From NCBI RefSeq assembly GCF_003950315.1, contig NZ_NGJT01000010.1, forward strand, positions 1 through 64,000: a stretch of DNA of 64,000 nt. Reading direction: 5' to 3'. Origin of the DNA: Vagococcus bubulae. GTDB taxonomy: Bacteria; Bacillota; Bacilli; Lactobacillales; Vagococcaceae. Position 1 is the first letter of the stretch, and every line of letters starts with the position of its first letter. This document shows positions 47,448 to 57,227 of this stretch, piece by piece. Under the pieces are notes generated by a model. That model searched no databases, had not been told where the DNA came from, and saw only the letters and a program-made list of their open reading frames with translations. A program made the position numbers and the translations under genes.

Positions 47448-49163
47448 TTAGCTTCTAAATTGAGCGTCATATAATTTTTTATATGCTCCTTGTTTTTCCA
47501 TTAACTCATCATGTGTCCCACTTTCAACAATACCTGTTGTATCGACCACGACAATACGTGTTGCATCTTTTATTGTTGCCAAGCGGTGCGCAATGATTAA
47601 CGTTGTGCGTCCTTTTGCAAGTGAGCCTAATGACTCTTGAATCACTTGTTCTGTTTCTGTATCAAGGGCAGATGTGGCTTCATCTAAAATTAAAATTGGT
47701 GGATTCTTTAAAAACATACGAGCAATCGCCACACGTTGTTTCTGTCCACCTGATAACCTCACACCACGCTCACCAATCACTGTGTTTAATCCATCAGGCA
47801 AACCATCTATGACTTGTTCTAAATGAGCGAGTTTCACTGCTTCTAACACATCTTCTTCTGTCGCATCCAATCGACCATATAAAATATTTTCCTTAATCGT
47901 CCCTGGAAATAAAAAGACATCTTGTTGTACTAATCCAATTTGTTCACGTAATGACTTTAACGTAACGTGTTGAATATTTTGTCCATCAATCGAAATTTTC
48001 CCACTGTCTATATCATAAAATCGTGGTAACAAATGACACAGGGTTGTTTTCCCTGCCCCACTTGGCCCAACAAAAGCCACCGTTTCACCTGATTTAATAT
48101 CCAAAGATAATTGATCAAATACTTGCGTGCCATCACTGTAACTAAATGACACATCTTGATACGTAATATTTCCAACGACTGGTTTTAAATCAACTGCCCC
48201 ATCACCATCTTGAATAGATGGCTCTTTGTCTATTTCTTCGACAAATCGTTTAAATCCAGCAAAACCTTTTGGATAACTTTCTATCATCGTGTTAATTTTC
48301 TCTATAGGTCTAGCAAACACATTGGATAACAGGATAAACCCAACAAAATTACCATTGGTTATATCTCCTCGAATTGTGTAATAAGACCCAAATAATAAGG
48401 CAAATAAATTAATCAAGCGAATCATCAAATAATTATAAGAGGAACTCACAGCCATTGTTTTATAAAATGCTAATTTTGACTGGCGATACAATTCATTTAG
48501 TCTCCCAAACCGAGTGACTTCATGTTCTTCATTGGCAAAAGCTTGTGTCACGCGAATTCCACTCACACTGGCCTCAATCCCTGCATTAAATTCGCCTAGA
48601 TTTTCATAAATGGTGGTATTGACTTTTGTCATTTTTTTATTGAAGAAAACTAACGCAATTGTGATGAAAGGGACCATCACAGCTGTTGCAAAAGCTAATT
48701 GAGGATGAATTTGATACATCAATAAAAATGACCCAACAAGTGTCATAATGGTGATAAACACATCTTCTGGTCCATGATGCGCTAATTCTGATATTTCAAA
48801 TAAATCACTTGTTAAACGGGTCATCAACTTCCCAGTTTTTTGGTTATCATAATAGTCATACGGTTGTTTTTGTAAATGCGTAAATAATTCATTTCGCATA
48901 TCTGTTTCAATATTAACTCCTAACTTATGACCAAAATAAACCACCACATATTGTAACGCAGTATTAATCACATAAAACCCAAACAACGCTGCACTAACCA
49001 CTAAAATTAAGCGAATATTTTTCAGTGGCATAATTTTATCAATCACTTGATTGACAATCACTGGAAAGGATAATTCAAGTAATGCCGCGATAATTGCACA
49101 TGTAAAATCGACAATAAATAATGTCTTATATGGTCGATAATACGAAAAGAAACGTTTTACCAT
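47448..49163 (-). CDS. ABC exporter with fused membrane and ATPase domains
   Basis: A 571-residue half-transporter. Residues 1-315 form six membrane helices of the exporter type, and the rest is an ATPase with GPSGAGKTT, the signature LSGGQKQR, Walker B ILILDEATSALD and the H-loop IAHRLAT. It probably works as a homodimer for drugs, lipids or peptides, with the MsbA/LmrA-like group as nearest match. The ATG at 49163 is chosen because AGGAGG lies 7 nt upstream. It follows the helicase gene after a terminator. Confidence 0.85.
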   Translation of the reverse strand: MVKRFFSYYRPYKTLFIVDFTCAIIAALLELSFPVIVNQVIDKIMPLKNIRLILVVSAALFGFYVINTALQYVVVYFGHKLGVNIETDMRNELFTHLQKQPYDYYDNQKTGKLMTRLTSDLFEISELAHHGPEDVFITIMTLVGSFLLMYQIHPQLAFATAVMVPFITIALVFFNKKMTKVNTTIYENLGEFNAGIEASVSGIRVTQAFANEEHEVTRFGRLNELYRQSKLAFYKTMAVSSSYNYLMIRLINLFALLFGSYYTIRGDITNGNFVGFILLSNVFARPIEKINTMIESYPKGFAGFKRFVEEIDKEPSIQDGDGAVDLKPVVGNITYQDVSFSYSDGTQVFDQLSLDIKSGETVAFVGPSGAGKTTLCHLLPRFYDIDSGKISIDGQNIQHVTLKSLREQIGLVQQDVFLFPGTIKENILYGRLDATEEDVLEAVKLAHLEQVIDGLPDGLNTVIGERGVRLSGGQKQRVAIARMFLKNPPILILDEATSALDTETEQVIQESLGSLAKGRTTLIIAHRLATIKDATRIVVVDTTGIVESGTHDELMEKQGAYKKLYDAQFRS

Positions 49164-49208
49164 CTGACTCCTCCTAAATAAATACTGTAAAAACAACTAT
49201 AGCATACA

Positions 49209-49240
49209 AAAAGAAAAACATGAAAGAGTTTCCTTTCATG
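49209..49240 (-). terminator. Terminator after the SNF2 helicase gene
   Basis: Stem CATGAAAG/CTTTCATG is followed on the minus strand by TTTTTCTTTTT. Confidence 0.8.
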
Positions 49241-52200
49241 CTAATCCTCATCACCAATAGCTAAAATATGTTTGATATCATCCATTGTCATGGATGATAA
49301 TTCTGGTGCATCTTCTGAATGAAGGACTTTTTGGAACAAGGCTTTTTTCTCTAATTGAAGTTGATTCATTCGCTCTTCAATCGTGCCTTCAGCTAACAAG
49401 CGCCAGACTTCTACTTTTCTTGTTTGACCAATACGATGAGCTCGCCCTGTTGCTTGTTCCTCAACTGCCGGGTTCCACCATAAATCATATAAAATGACCG
49501 TGTCTGCTCCTGTAAGGTTTAATCCTGTTCCACCGGCTTTAAGTGAAATCAAGAAAACATCTTTTTCACCACGATTAAATCGTTCAACTAATTCTTGACG
49601 CTCTTTAACAGGTGTACTGCCACGTAAGTAAAACGTACCAACATCTCTTTTAGCTAACTCATCTTCTAATATACTTAACATTCCAGTAAATTGAGAAAAT
49701 AATAACACGCGTCGACCATTGCTTTTAGCTTGTTCAATCAAATCAAGTGCTTGATCCATTTTTCCAGAGCCACCTGTGTAATCCTCAATAAATAATCCTG
49801 GGTGACAACAAATCTGACGCAGACGTGTGATGCCAGCTAAAATAGACATACGCTGTTTGTTAAAGTCTTTAGCATTCAGTTTTGAAAGCGAATCTTGTAT
49901 TTGTTTTAAATAAGCCACATAGACTGTTTTTTGTTCATCTGTTAACTGTGAATATCTATCTGTTTCAACTTTGTCAGGTAAATCTTGTAGCACGTCTTTT
50001 TTCACTCGACGGAGTACAAACGGTTTTATCATGGTCGCTATTTCAGTTGTTTCAAGTTGTTTAAAACTTCGTATCGCTGGGAAAAATCCAGGCATTAATA
50101 ATTTAAATAATGACCATAATTCCTCTAATCGATTTTCAATTGGCGTCCCACTTAAAGCAAATACGCGATCTGATTTTAACTCAGAAATCGATTGGAACGT
50201 TTTTGTTGCCGAATTTTTCACCATCTGTGCTTCATCTAAAATCACGCTATGACAATCTATTTTTTTTAATTCTGCACTATCTTGACGCAATGTCGAATAA
50301 GAAATAATGGCTACATCTATGTCATCTAGTGATGCTATTTGAGCATTTCGTTCTTCTTTCCCACCGATAATCAACTTAGATTTTAGGCTTGGCGCAAATT
50401 TTTCTAATTCAAGTTGCCAATTATAAAGTAAGCTCGCAGGTGCCACAATCACACTTGGTTTCGTTAGTTCGCCTTCTTCTTTTTCAGATAATAAATAAGC
50501 GATTGTCTGAATCGTTTTTCCTAACCCCATGTCATCGGCTAATATCCCACCAAAATGATACTTACTTAACGTTTTAAACCATTTAAATCCCGTGATTTGA
50601 TAGTCACGCAAAGTAGCATTTAATTGTGCTGGTAATGCGATATCAGCCGTTTCAGGATGTGTTAACTCATCTACCATTGTTTCAAAATAATCACTCGTCT
50701 CTACATCTGTTAGCTGTGTCATGGCTTCACTCAAGACCAAACTACGATAAGTCGGAACTTCTAGACGATTACCATCTAATCTAATATCTTCACGTAACAA
50801 GCGAAGCATCTGATTGGTTTCCTTATATGCTTCGTCATCAAGCATTAGAACTTGTCCATTTCGCAACTGATGGTACTCTTTATTTTGCATTAAACTACTT
50901 AATACATCATTAACTTCAGTTTCATCAACTGATGAAATATCAAATTGAATGTCAAACCATGACCCATTTTCAATAATACGTGCTTTGGGTTGATGCTCAT
51001 CAGCTGCCAAGTAGAGTGATTGTACCTCTTCAGATAGATGGACTTCAGTATATTTTTTAAGGGTAGGAATTTCTCTAGTGAAAAAGTAAAAACGCTCCAA
51101 ATCATTTGGAAATTTTTTACTGTATCGTTGGGCATATGTACCATATCCATAATGACGGAGCAATGTGATTAACCGTTCTTCTTGAACTTTATCACGTAAG
51201 ACAGCCCCCTCTTCTCCAATTGAGGTACTGTAATTTGGTACATTTGAAAAAATATACTCACCATAACAAAAATCAACACGCACAACTAATGAGTCGTCTT
51301 CTTTATGAAAATATAATTTAATATCAAGGGGATAACGCAACACCTCATCATCCAATGACTCTGGTAAATCAAAGTCACATAATAGAGCTAATTGTGGTAA
51401 CACATATGAAAATAATGAATTCACTTGGTCTTTTGTGTAATAAATCGTGGGTTTATCCAATCTCTTTAACATTTGAGTTAACACTTGATAACTTGCTGCT
51501 TGTTCCTCAGTTAATTCGTAAAAACCATCTGTTCCAACAAGCCATTGATATTCCTCTAAAAACACGATGAATGGATCAATAATCGTTAGTTCATAGTCAG
51601 ATAATCCAACTGGTGAGAGTGTCACTGTCAACGGAATTTTTCCTTGATGAATGACCGCTCGTTTTATTTGAGAGCCTAATCCTTTAATCATAAATGATTT
51701 ATCATGTTTAAACTCATCGAATAATTGACGGGCTACTTGTTTATTTAAAATTAAATATCGACGGTCAATTACTGATTTAGCTTGCGAGCGACTATTGACA
51801 ACCAAAGTTTGTTGATCCTTCATCATTAACATCAAACGAATTAACGCATTGTTTTCAGAATTAAACGCACTAGGACCAACTTTCCAATTAATTGTACTAA
51901 TCCGAATTTCCTTATCCTGCTTATAAGCCTCTAAAAATTCATCCATATTTTTTACAATATATGTTTTTTTCGGTGTATCTCGTCTACCAATACGTAAATG
52001 TAGTCCCAAAACAGATTGTTCTTCATGATAGTCTGACGTTGGGACAATATCAACACCATACGTTAAAAATAAGTCATCTGTTTGTCGAATTAATTTTCTC
52101 AATTCAGCATCTTGTAATCGCTCAAAGCCTTTAGTAAACACGACAGCTGGAGAAATAACTTTTGGTGCTTCTGCTTCTTTTATTTCCGTACGAGGAATAA

Positions 52201-52459
52201 ATCGTGATACCCCTTTTTCACGCATTGCAAGTTCTACTGCAACAGTATGCTTACAATAACCGTGTTGTTCCCAATACATACACTGGCATACATCATCTTC
52301 TTTAGCTGTTCCGTCTAGTTCAACATAAAGCATGTCACTTCCGATGACTTCAGCGTACCATACACGTCTTTCTAGATTTTTAGACCAAGAGACAACCCGC
52401 CCCTCTTTGGCACACTCTCGTCCTTCTTCTATAACTTTTTCCGGTATGGACCACTTCAT
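49241..52459 (-). CDS. SWIM zinc finger SNF2-family helicase
   Basis: A 1072-residue protein. An N-terminal SWIM finger has C58, C60, C69 and H71. A long middle region follows, and then a SNF2 ATPase with ADDMGLGKT (about 641-649), LDEAQ (741-745), LSGTPIENRLEELWSL, LLFSQFTGML, SLKAGGTGLNL and RAHRIGQTRKVEV. Bacterial members of this type are thought to remodel protein-nucleic acid complexes during transcription or repair, but their exact role is unclear. It lies 11 nt after sbcC in the same direction, so the three genes form a DNA maintenance unit. Confidence 0.88.
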   Translation of the reverse strand: MKWSIPEKVIEEGRECAKEGRVVSWSKNLERRVWYAEVIGSDMLYVELDGTAKEDDVCQCMYWEQHGYCKHTVAVELAMREKGVSRFIPRTEIKEAEAPKVISPAVVFTKGFERLQDAELRKLIRQTDDLFLTYGVDIVPTSDYHEEQSVLGLHLRIGRRDTPKKTYIVKNMDEFLEAYKQDKEIRISTINWKVGPSAFNSENNALIRLMLMMKDQQTLVVNSRSQAKSVIDRRYLILNKQVARQLFDEFKHDKSFMIKGLGSQIKRAVIHQGKIPLTVTLSPVGLSDYELTIIDPFIVFLEEYQWLVGTDGFYELTEEQAASYQVLTQMLKRLDKPTIYYTKDQVNSLFSYVLPQLALLCDFDLPESLDDEVLRYPLDIKLYFHKEDDSLVVRVDFCYGEYIFSNVPNYSTSIGEEGAVLRDKVQEERLITLLRHYGYGTYAQRYSKKFPNDLERFYFFTREIPTLKKYTEVHLSEEVQSLYLAADEHQPKARIIENGSWFDIQFDISSVDETEVNDVLSSLMQNKEYHQLRNGQVLMLDDEAYKETNQMLRLLREDIRLDGNRLEVPTYRSLVLSEAMTQLTDVETSDYFETMVDELTHPETADIALPAQLNATLRDYQITGFKWFKTLSKYHFGGILADDMGLGKTIQTIAYLLSEKEEGELTKPSVIVAPASLLYNWQLELEKFAPSLKSKLIIGGKEERNAQIASLDDIDVAIISYSTLRQDSAELKKIDCHSVILDEAQMVKNSATKTFQSISELKSDRVFALSGTPIENRLEELWSLFKLLMPGFFPAIRSFKQLETTEIATMIKPFVLRRVKKDVLQDLPDKVETDRYSQLTDEQKTVYVAYLKQIQDSLSKLNAKDFNKQRMSILAGITRLRQICCHPGLFIEDYTGGSGKMDQALDLIEQAKSNGRRVLLFSQFTGMLSILEDELAKRDVGTFYLRGSTPVKERQELVERFNRGEKDVFLISLKAGGTGLNLTGADTVILYDLWWNPAVEEQATGRAHRIGQTRKVEVWRLLAEGTIEERMNQLQLEKKALFQKVLHSEDAPELSSMTMDDIKHILAIGDED

Positions 52460-52470
52460 TTTATCACTCC

Positions 52471-55400
52471 TTACGTGAATTCTAGCTGTGGTGTCGCGTG
52501 ACTTCTGTTGTCTTTAGACACCGATATTTTTAATTGTTGTGGAATTCTTTCTTTTAACTCATTAACATGCGAGATGATGCCGATTAATCGGTCACTTCCA
52601 CCCATGGTTTCTAATGCTCTGATGGCTGTTTCTAACGCTTCTTCATCCAACGAACCAAATCCTTCATCAATAAACATCGCATCTATTTTAACGCCTCCTG
52701 ATTCGCTTTGAATCACTTCAGCTAATGCTAGTGCCAAAGTTAAGGAAGCAATAAAACTTTCGCCCCCTGATAAAGTATTTACTCCTCTTAAACGACCAAC
52801 GTTATCATCAAAGATATCTATCTCTAGTCCTGTTTTTTTCTTAGAAGATTGTTTGGCATCTCTTAAGGCAAATGTATAACGACCTCGAGTCAATCGTTTC
52901 AATGTATGATTTGCCACGTTTAAAATTTTGCGTAAATAACTTTGTAACACATATCGTTCGATACTTAATTTATGGTCACTATCACCATTTAATACATCAG
53001 ATAATACGCTCAACTCATGTAAAGATTGCATCTCTTCTTTAATATTTTTCATTAATCGTTGAATTGTAGCGATTGTTTTATTATTGTTTTCAAGTTGTAT
53101 TTCCTCTTGACGTTTTTTATCCACTAGTTCGTCATATATTTGAGAAATTTCTTGGTAGCTTTCTTCCATATCTAAAACATTAGGTTTTTCTGTCCCTTTT
53201 GTTTTTTCTTCTAATGTTACTAAAGATTCTCTTAATGAAAAGACTTCTTTCTCATATTGATTGATTGTTTTTTCGTAACTTGCTTTATGTGTTTTGTCTG
53301 TCAAAATAGCCTGCAACTTATCTTCATCCCATTGATAGTTGGATAGATACTCTATTTTTCTTGACTTCAATGTACCTAATTCTTTTTCTTGAATTTGATT
53401 ATTTTTTTCAATTTCTTCTAACCTTGTTTGAGTTTTAGTACGTTCATTCGTCGCATCAGAAACAGCTTTTTCGCACTGACGAGAAGATTGATTCCAGTTT
53501 TCTAACTGATGCTGTAATTCTTTTTGTTCGTTTATCACGGCATCTAAGGAAGAAAACTCTTCTCCTAAACGTTTCTTTAATTGTTCATAGCTATGTTGTT
53601 GAAGACGTTTTTCTTCTTGTGTTTGTTGCCATTCTTTTGTGACAGTAGCAAGTTGTTGTTCTATCTCTTTTGATGATTCTTTTATAGTCATTATCTCTTG
53701 TTCTTGTTGCTCCAAATTTACAAGTTGCTCTTTTAATCTATCTAACTGCTCTGTTGTTTTCCCAACTTGTTGTGTGATATCATCAAGCCAACTGGATGAT
53801 TCTTTATCCATTAATTCAGCTGATATGGTTTTCCTCATCTCGTTTAACTCTTTCTCATCATTTGACAGTTTTTCTTGCGAACTAGTTATTTGGGCATTGA
53901 TATTGCTCAATTGTTGAACAGCTTCTTCTTGTCGCTGTTCTAAATGAGCAATTAACTCTTCTAAATCATTAAATTCTTCTTTCGACAGTTGTGTCACATG
54001 AGCAGGTGTAGGATGCTCTATTGAACCACACACAGGACATGGCATGCCTTCTTTTAAGTCCAAACTTAAACGAGCAATTTGTCCTCGTGCCCACTGATCT
54101 TTTTTATCAGATAACGTGAGTTTAATTTGGGCTAATTCTTCATCCAACTGTTTTTGTGTATGATTTAACACGATTAACTCACTTGAAAGAGTTGCATTTT
54201 GTTGCTCAAGTAGTTGATAGGCCTCAACCTTAGATAACAACTTTTCTTCCCTAGACAATCTTTCTTTTAACTCTGCTTGCTCTTTATAACGAGTTGGAAT
54301 AGTTGCTATGGATTCTTGCAATTGCGTGTATTGAAATTGTTTAGCATTAAGGCTCTGTTCTAATATCTCTTTTTGGTTTGACTGTGTTTCTTCTGTCTTT
54401 TGAAGTGTTGTAAGAGTTACTTTAATATTTTTTTCTTCTTCAAAAAGTGGCACGAGCTCTTCTAATTTGACTAATCGCTTTTCGTATTCTTTCATCACAG
54501 GCTGTTGTTTTTCTAGTGCTTGTTTTCGAGCCGTTAACTCAACCAGCTGTTGTGTCACTTTTTCTAATAAATGACTGACTTGCTCTTGTTCTTCGTTTAG
54601 TTTTTGGATAGTTTGTTGGACTTTCAATATCTCATCTACTATTTTTTCAAGAGGTTCTACTTGAATAAAATCATTCATTTTTTCTTTTAGTAGATGAATA
54701 TTCTCTTCTTCAAGTAATTTTACTTCGAGTTTTTTTGTTGTTTCTTCTTTTTCCTCAAAGCATTGTGCAAGTGCCCGTGCTTTTTCTAATACAGATAACT
54801 GATTGTCTCGTTGTTTTTTTGTTGTGTTAACTGTTTCATCTAAACGAGCAATGTGACGCTCTTTGCTTTCTTTTTGTTCCTCATACAAGTCTAATTTTTC
54901 ATCAATGGTTAACTCATCGGTTGATTTTTCTATATATGCTTCATCCCAATTGATTTGCTCAAATAAGGTTGAAAGCTTTTGTTGTTCCTTTTTTAGTTGA
55001 TTGGATTGTTCTTTTTTCTTATCTTTTAAGCTTCTTGCAATATCTTGATACATTGAGGTATCAAATAATTGACGCAACACTGCTTCTTTATTGTCACTAT
55101 CCGATTGTAAGAATCGTTGAAAATCACCTTGTGGTAGCATCACGATTTGAGAAAATTGTTTGGCACTCAACTGTAACAAATCCTGAATACGCATGTTGAC
55201 ATCCATCTGTTTGGTGTACTGTGCTTCTTCTTTTCCTTCTTCGTTGTATATCGTTAAAACAGATTTGGCTTTTTCTAATTTTTCTCCATCACCACGTAAC
55301 CGGCGACGTAATTGTTCTGGTTCACGTACAATATGATAGGTTTTTTTATCATGTTCAAAAGCAAACGTCACACGTGTTGTATCATCAATGGTTGAAAAAT

Positions 55401-55602
55401 TTGACCGCATCTCTTTAGCTTCGCGTGATTCTCCAGATGTACTGCCATAAAGAGCATAACTCATCGCATCAAAAAGGGTTGTTTTTCCAGACCCTGTTTT
55501 CCCGGAAATCAAAAACAATGATTGGGCATAAAAAGAAGAAAAATCAATGGTTTCATTTTCATAAGGACCAAAATGTTCAAGTGTTAAAGTTAAAGGTTTC
55601 AT
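52471..55602 (-). CDS. sbcC: Exonuclease SbcC (Rad50-like)
   Basis: A 1043-residue SMC-type ATPase that works with SbcD to cut hairpins and blocked DNA ends. It has the N-terminal P-loop SGKTGSGKTTLFDAM, long coiled coils, the zinc hook CPVCG near residue 520, and the C-terminal LSGGESFIASLTLALALAE and Walker B FIDEGFGSLD. AGGAGG lies before the ATG. It is 10 nt after sbcD. Confidence 0.94.
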   Translation of the reverse strand: MKPLTLTLEHFGPYENETIDFSSFYAQSLFLISGKTGSGKTTLFDAMSYALYGSTSGESREAKEMRSNFSTIDDTTRVTFAFEHDKKTYHIVREPEQLRRRLRGDGEKLEKAKSVLTIYNEEGKEEAQYTKQMDVNMRIQDLLQLSAKQFSQIVMLPQGDFQRFLQSDSDNKEAVLRQLFDTSMYQDIARSLKDKKKEQSNQLKKEQQKLSTLFEQINWDEAYIEKSTDELTIDEKLDLYEEQKESKERHIARLDETVNTTKKQRDNQLSVLEKARALAQCFEEKEETTKKLEVKLLEEENIHLLKEKMNDFIQVEPLEKIVDEILKVQQTIQKLNEEQEQVSHLLEKVTQQLVELTARKQALEKQQPVMKEYEKRLVKLEELVPLFEEEKNIKVTLTTLQKTEETQSNQKEILEQSLNAKQFQYTQLQESIATIPTRYKEQAELKERLSREEKLLSKVEAYQLLEQQNATLSSELIVLNHTQKQLDEELAQIKLTLSDKKDQWARGQIARLSLDLKEGMPCPVCGSIEHPTPAHVTQLSKEEFNDLEELIAHLEQRQEEAVQQLSNINAQITSSQEKLSNDEKELNEMRKTISAELMDKESSSWLDDITQQVGKTTEQLDRLKEQLVNLEQQEQEIMTIKESSKEIEQQLATVTKEWQQTQEEKRLQQHSYEQLKKRLGEEFSSLDAVINEQKELQHQLENWNQSSRQCEKAVSDATNERTKTQTRLEEIEKNNQIQEKELGTLKSRKIEYLSNYQWDEDKLQAILTDKTHKASYEKTINQYEKEVFSLRESLVTLEEKTKGTEKPNVLDMEESYQEISQIYDELVDKKRQEEIQLENNNKTIATIQRLMKNIKEEMQSLHELSVLSDVLNGDSDHKLSIERYVLQSYLRKILNVANHTLKRLTRGRYTFALRDAKQSSKKKTGLEIDIFDDNVGRLRGVNTLSGGESFIASLTLALALAEVIQSESGGVKIDAMFIDEGFGSLDEEALETAIRALETMGGSDRLIGIISHVNELKERIPQQLKISVSKDNRSHATPQLEFT

Positions 55603-55612
55603 TGTCTTCCTC

Positions 55613-56746
55613 CTATTTTTCTTTTCTTACCTCAATCATGGCTTCTTCTAACCAACGACTTTGCTGCTTAGTTAACGGTTCTTCTGTCACATCTTCAAAG
55701 TAATTAGCGATCAATTCTTTAGGTGATACTTTTTTTATTTCAATCGCTTCATATCGCTCATCTGAGACAACTTTTTCTTCACCTATTCGCTCTAAACTGA
55801 TGAGCCTTGGATAAATTTGCCTTAATTCAGATAAAGCATTAGGGATACTTGTTTTATCCGTCAATTCAATCGCTATGTAGTCTTCACGATTAATGGTTTG
55901 ATAATAGTCGTAATCTACTAACGTTGTAAATTTTTCACGCAACAATGAGACATCTCTTAAAGGGGTGATTGGTATAAACTCACTCGACACGCTAGTTTCA
56001 TCCAATGTCACTATCCTGACACCTTTTTCTTGATTTCTTTCTGATAAAGAATATTTCAATAAAGAACCACTGTATTTTATTTTTTCATGTTGACTTATCG
56101 CATCTTTATAATGCAAATGACCTAATGCCACATAATCAAACACCTCAAACATGTCAGTTGACACACTAGATAACCCACCTACTTCAAGTGGTGTTTCTGA
56201 TTCGCCTTTTAAAGCGCCTGTCACAAAAAAATGGCTGACTAATACATGATGTTTATCAGGTAAAAATAATGGGGTAATTTCTTCTATAATTTTTTTCATC
56301 GCAAGTGGGATGGTAACTAACGTTTCATCATTAAAGTATAATCTTGCATGAACAGGTTCTATATAAGGCAATAAGAAAAATTGAGTATCACCAATAACAA
56401 CTGGTGAAAATACTTGTTCAAGCTGTGTGTATAAATAAAATCGTTCCTTCTCTAGCCAAGGAGAACCAGTGGATAAACGCGTTGCACTATCATGGTTGCC
56501 AGATATAGCTAATACAGGAAATTTTTTCTCTAAATTCATTTCAATCATCATGGCGTTTAATAATTCAACTGACTCAACTGATGGCATCGAACGATCATAT
56601 AAATCACCTGCCACAACAATCGCATCTACTTGTTGAGTAACGGCAATGGTCAACATTTTTTCAAACACATCTTTTTGTTCTTCAAGTAAACTAAATCCGT
56701 TTAATTTACGACCAATATGCCAATCTGCTGTATGTAAAAATTTCAT
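55613..56746 (-). CDS. sbcD: Exonuclease SbcD (Mre11-like)
   Basis: A 377-residue metallophosphoesterase nuclease. It has the metal motifs FLHTADWHIGRKL, VAGDLYDRS, SGNHDS, VSHFFV and LGHLHYKD. The ATG at 56746 is preferred, because GGAGG lies 6 nt upstream. It is the first gene of the sbcD-sbcC-helicase run. Confidence 0.93.
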   Translation of the reverse strand: MKFLHTADWHIGRKLNGFSLLEEQKDVFEKMLTIAVTQQVDAIVVAGDLYDRSMPSVESVELLNAMMIEMNLEKKFPVLAISGNHDSATRLSTGSPWLEKERFYLYTQLEQVFSPVVIGDTQFFLLPYIEPVHARLYFNDETLVTIPLAMKKIIEEITPLFLPDKHHVLVSHFFVTGALKGESETPLEVGGLSSVSTDMFEVFDYVALGHLHYKDAISQHEKIKYSGSLLKYSLSERNQEKGVRIVTLDETSVSSEFIPITPLRDVSLLREKFTTLVDYDYYQTINREDYIAIELTDKTSIPNALSELRQIYPRLISLERIGEEKVVSDERYEAIEIKKVSPKELIANYFEDVTEEPLTKQQSRWLEEAMIEVRKEK

Positions 56747-56952
56747 CGTATCCCTCCAAAAAGGTCTTCTCTCCATTATAACAAATTTTAAAGCGATTGT
56801 TTAATTGATTCTGCTTTCTTCTAAAAGAGCATGTCCAAACATTTTTAACAAGATAATCTTTCATTTCATTTTTTCTACAAACTTTTTTAAGCTAAATTTA
56901 AGACTATCAAATTAAACTAGTCTCATAGTTAAGTAATACAACTTAATCATTT

Positions 56953-57140
56953 GTGGGTGAACGAGGTGTTTTGACTCATTGAGATTTAACAAACGGTTCA
57001 TTCTCTATCCATTGAGGTGTAGGTTCGAATCCTACCATCCACTTTTATTTCTTTTCCCCCAAAAAGAAATAAAACGCTAAATAACTTTTTTCATTTTTAA
57101 TCCTTCCTTCTCTCATCCTAATCGATGAGAGTTTTTTCTT
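56953..57140 (+). ncRNA. Predicted RNA with tRNA-like ends and a CCCCC-loop hairpin
   Basis: A 90-nt block (56953-57042) has a 7-bp acceptor-like stem GTGGGTG/CATCCAC (one G-U) and a perfect T-arm GTAGG-TTCGAAT-CCTAC at 57019-57035. A 3-bp D-stem GAG/CTC is possible. No anticodon stem can be drawn, and CCA is not encoded. Directly after it lies a perfect 13-bp hairpin TTTTATTTCTTTT/AAAAGAAATAAAA with loop CCCCCA (57043-57074), then AATCCTTCCTT and a terminator CTCTCATC/GATGAGAG with T run (57110-57140). The 3' half has the same design as the sRNAs at 45445 and 60094. Confidence 0.6.
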
Positions 57141-57227
57141 TTTCAAGACGATTCGCCTTATCTTCTAAAGTCTGTTAATATATTAATACAGATATTTTTG
57201 AACAAAAACAGCACTGTGGGAGACACT

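Noticed and set aside
56953-57042. A functional tRNA gene
   Set aside because: Acceptor and T-arm fit, but no 5-bp anticodon stem with a 7-nt loop can be formed and the variable region is not a class II arm.
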